From contig NZ_KV917381.1 in NCBI RefSeq assembly GCF_002019795.1, positions 4,248,068 to 4,312,067 of the forward strand: a stretch of 64,000 bases of DNA. Direction: 5' to 3'. This stretch comes from Bacillus alkalicellulosilyticus. Lineage in GTDB: Bacteria; Bacillota; Bacilli; Bacillales; Bacillaceae_F. The notes below the pieces were generated by a model. That model did no database searches and was not told the origin of the DNA. It worked only from the letters and a program-made list of their open reading frames with translations. This document shows positions 63,796 to 64,000 of this stretch, piece by piece. Position 1 is the stretch's first letter. Every line of letters begins with the position of its first letter. Both the position numbers and the translations under genes were made by a program.

Positions 63796-64000
63796 CTACT
63801 GCCGGCGGCCACGATTAGATTTATTCGTTTCCGGATCAGGGGGATTCTTACTCCGGCAGGCACGATTACTCTTATTCGTTACCGAACCAGGGGCGGATCC
63901 TACTCAGGCGGCCACGATTACTCTTATTCGTTACCGAACCAGGGGCGAATCCTACTCCGGCGGCCACGATTACTCTTATTCGTTATCGGATCAGGGGTAA
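63796..64000. repeat. Array C: 51-52 bp units running off the window
   Basis: CACGATTA recurs at 63810, 63861, 63913 and 63965 (steps 51, 52, 52). Each unit has an imperfect dyad around ACGATTA-CTCT-TATTCGT, then ACCGAACCAGGGGCG and CTCCGGCGG. GC-rich compared with its flanks. It starts about 45 bases past the cardiolipin synthase stop and is cut by the window end. Confidence 0.92.

Overview
The window comes from a spore-forming, low-GC Gram-positive rod of the family Bacillaceae. Gene order is largely that of the ywm-atp-ywl-ywj part of the Bacillus chromosome, and spoIIQ, spoIID, spoIIR and spo0F are present. Two features suggest an alkaliphile or descendant of one: the F1Fo ATP synthase a subunit has Lys in the NIYAKEIL segment after the essential Arg, and the c subunit has a PxxExxP motif and an Ala-rich helix 1. 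Nearly all genes are on the minus strand. I did not see rRNA, tRNA, transposase, phage or CRISPR genes.

Layout: (1) 0.2-4.6 kb, a solute:sodium symporter operon (small subunit, symporter, and a cNMP/CBS/DUF294 protein) behind two small membrane-protein genes, with two CcpA-type cre sites. (2) 4.8-11.8 kb, spoIIQ, a NERD-domain gene, a 1.2 kb tandem repeat array, spoIID, murAA, ywmB and ywzB. (3) 12.1-22.4 kb, an 11-gene complex I operon nuoABCDHIJKLMN without nuoEFG; NuoC has a long Ala/Lys-rich repeated extension. (4) 23.3-30.5 kb, the atp operon atpZ-I-B-E-F-H-A-G-D-C. (5) 30.9-42.99 kb, a Vpr-like secreted protease, a second tandem array, upp, glyA, ywlG, rpiB, ywlE, mntP, ywlC, ywlB, spoIIR, prmC and prfA. 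(6) 43.3-54.6 kb, a CoA-disulfide-reductase-like gene, a spore lipoprotein, tdk, rpmE2, rho, a second murA, fbaA, spo0F, ywjG, pyrG (with a GGGC-start attenuator leader) and rpoE. (7) 55.0-62.35 kb, a beta-oxidation operon fadF-thl-hbd-acd-acd-fadR with a FadR-type operator, followed by a cardiolipin synthase gene on the plus strand.

Much of the window is energy metabolism: acetate-type uptake, fatty-acid oxidation feeding quinone through FadF, complex I, and ATP synthase. The rest is cell wall, sporulation and nucleotide housekeeping.

The least explained material is between genes. Five intergenic arrays have the same 50-52 bp period, each built on a short inverted repeat, and each lies at a gene 3' end, usually just beyond a terminator. 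A separate family of 90-190 bp folded elements shares paired G-N-A-G-C internal-loop strands around a variable perfect stem. These are the best candidates for something undescribed.
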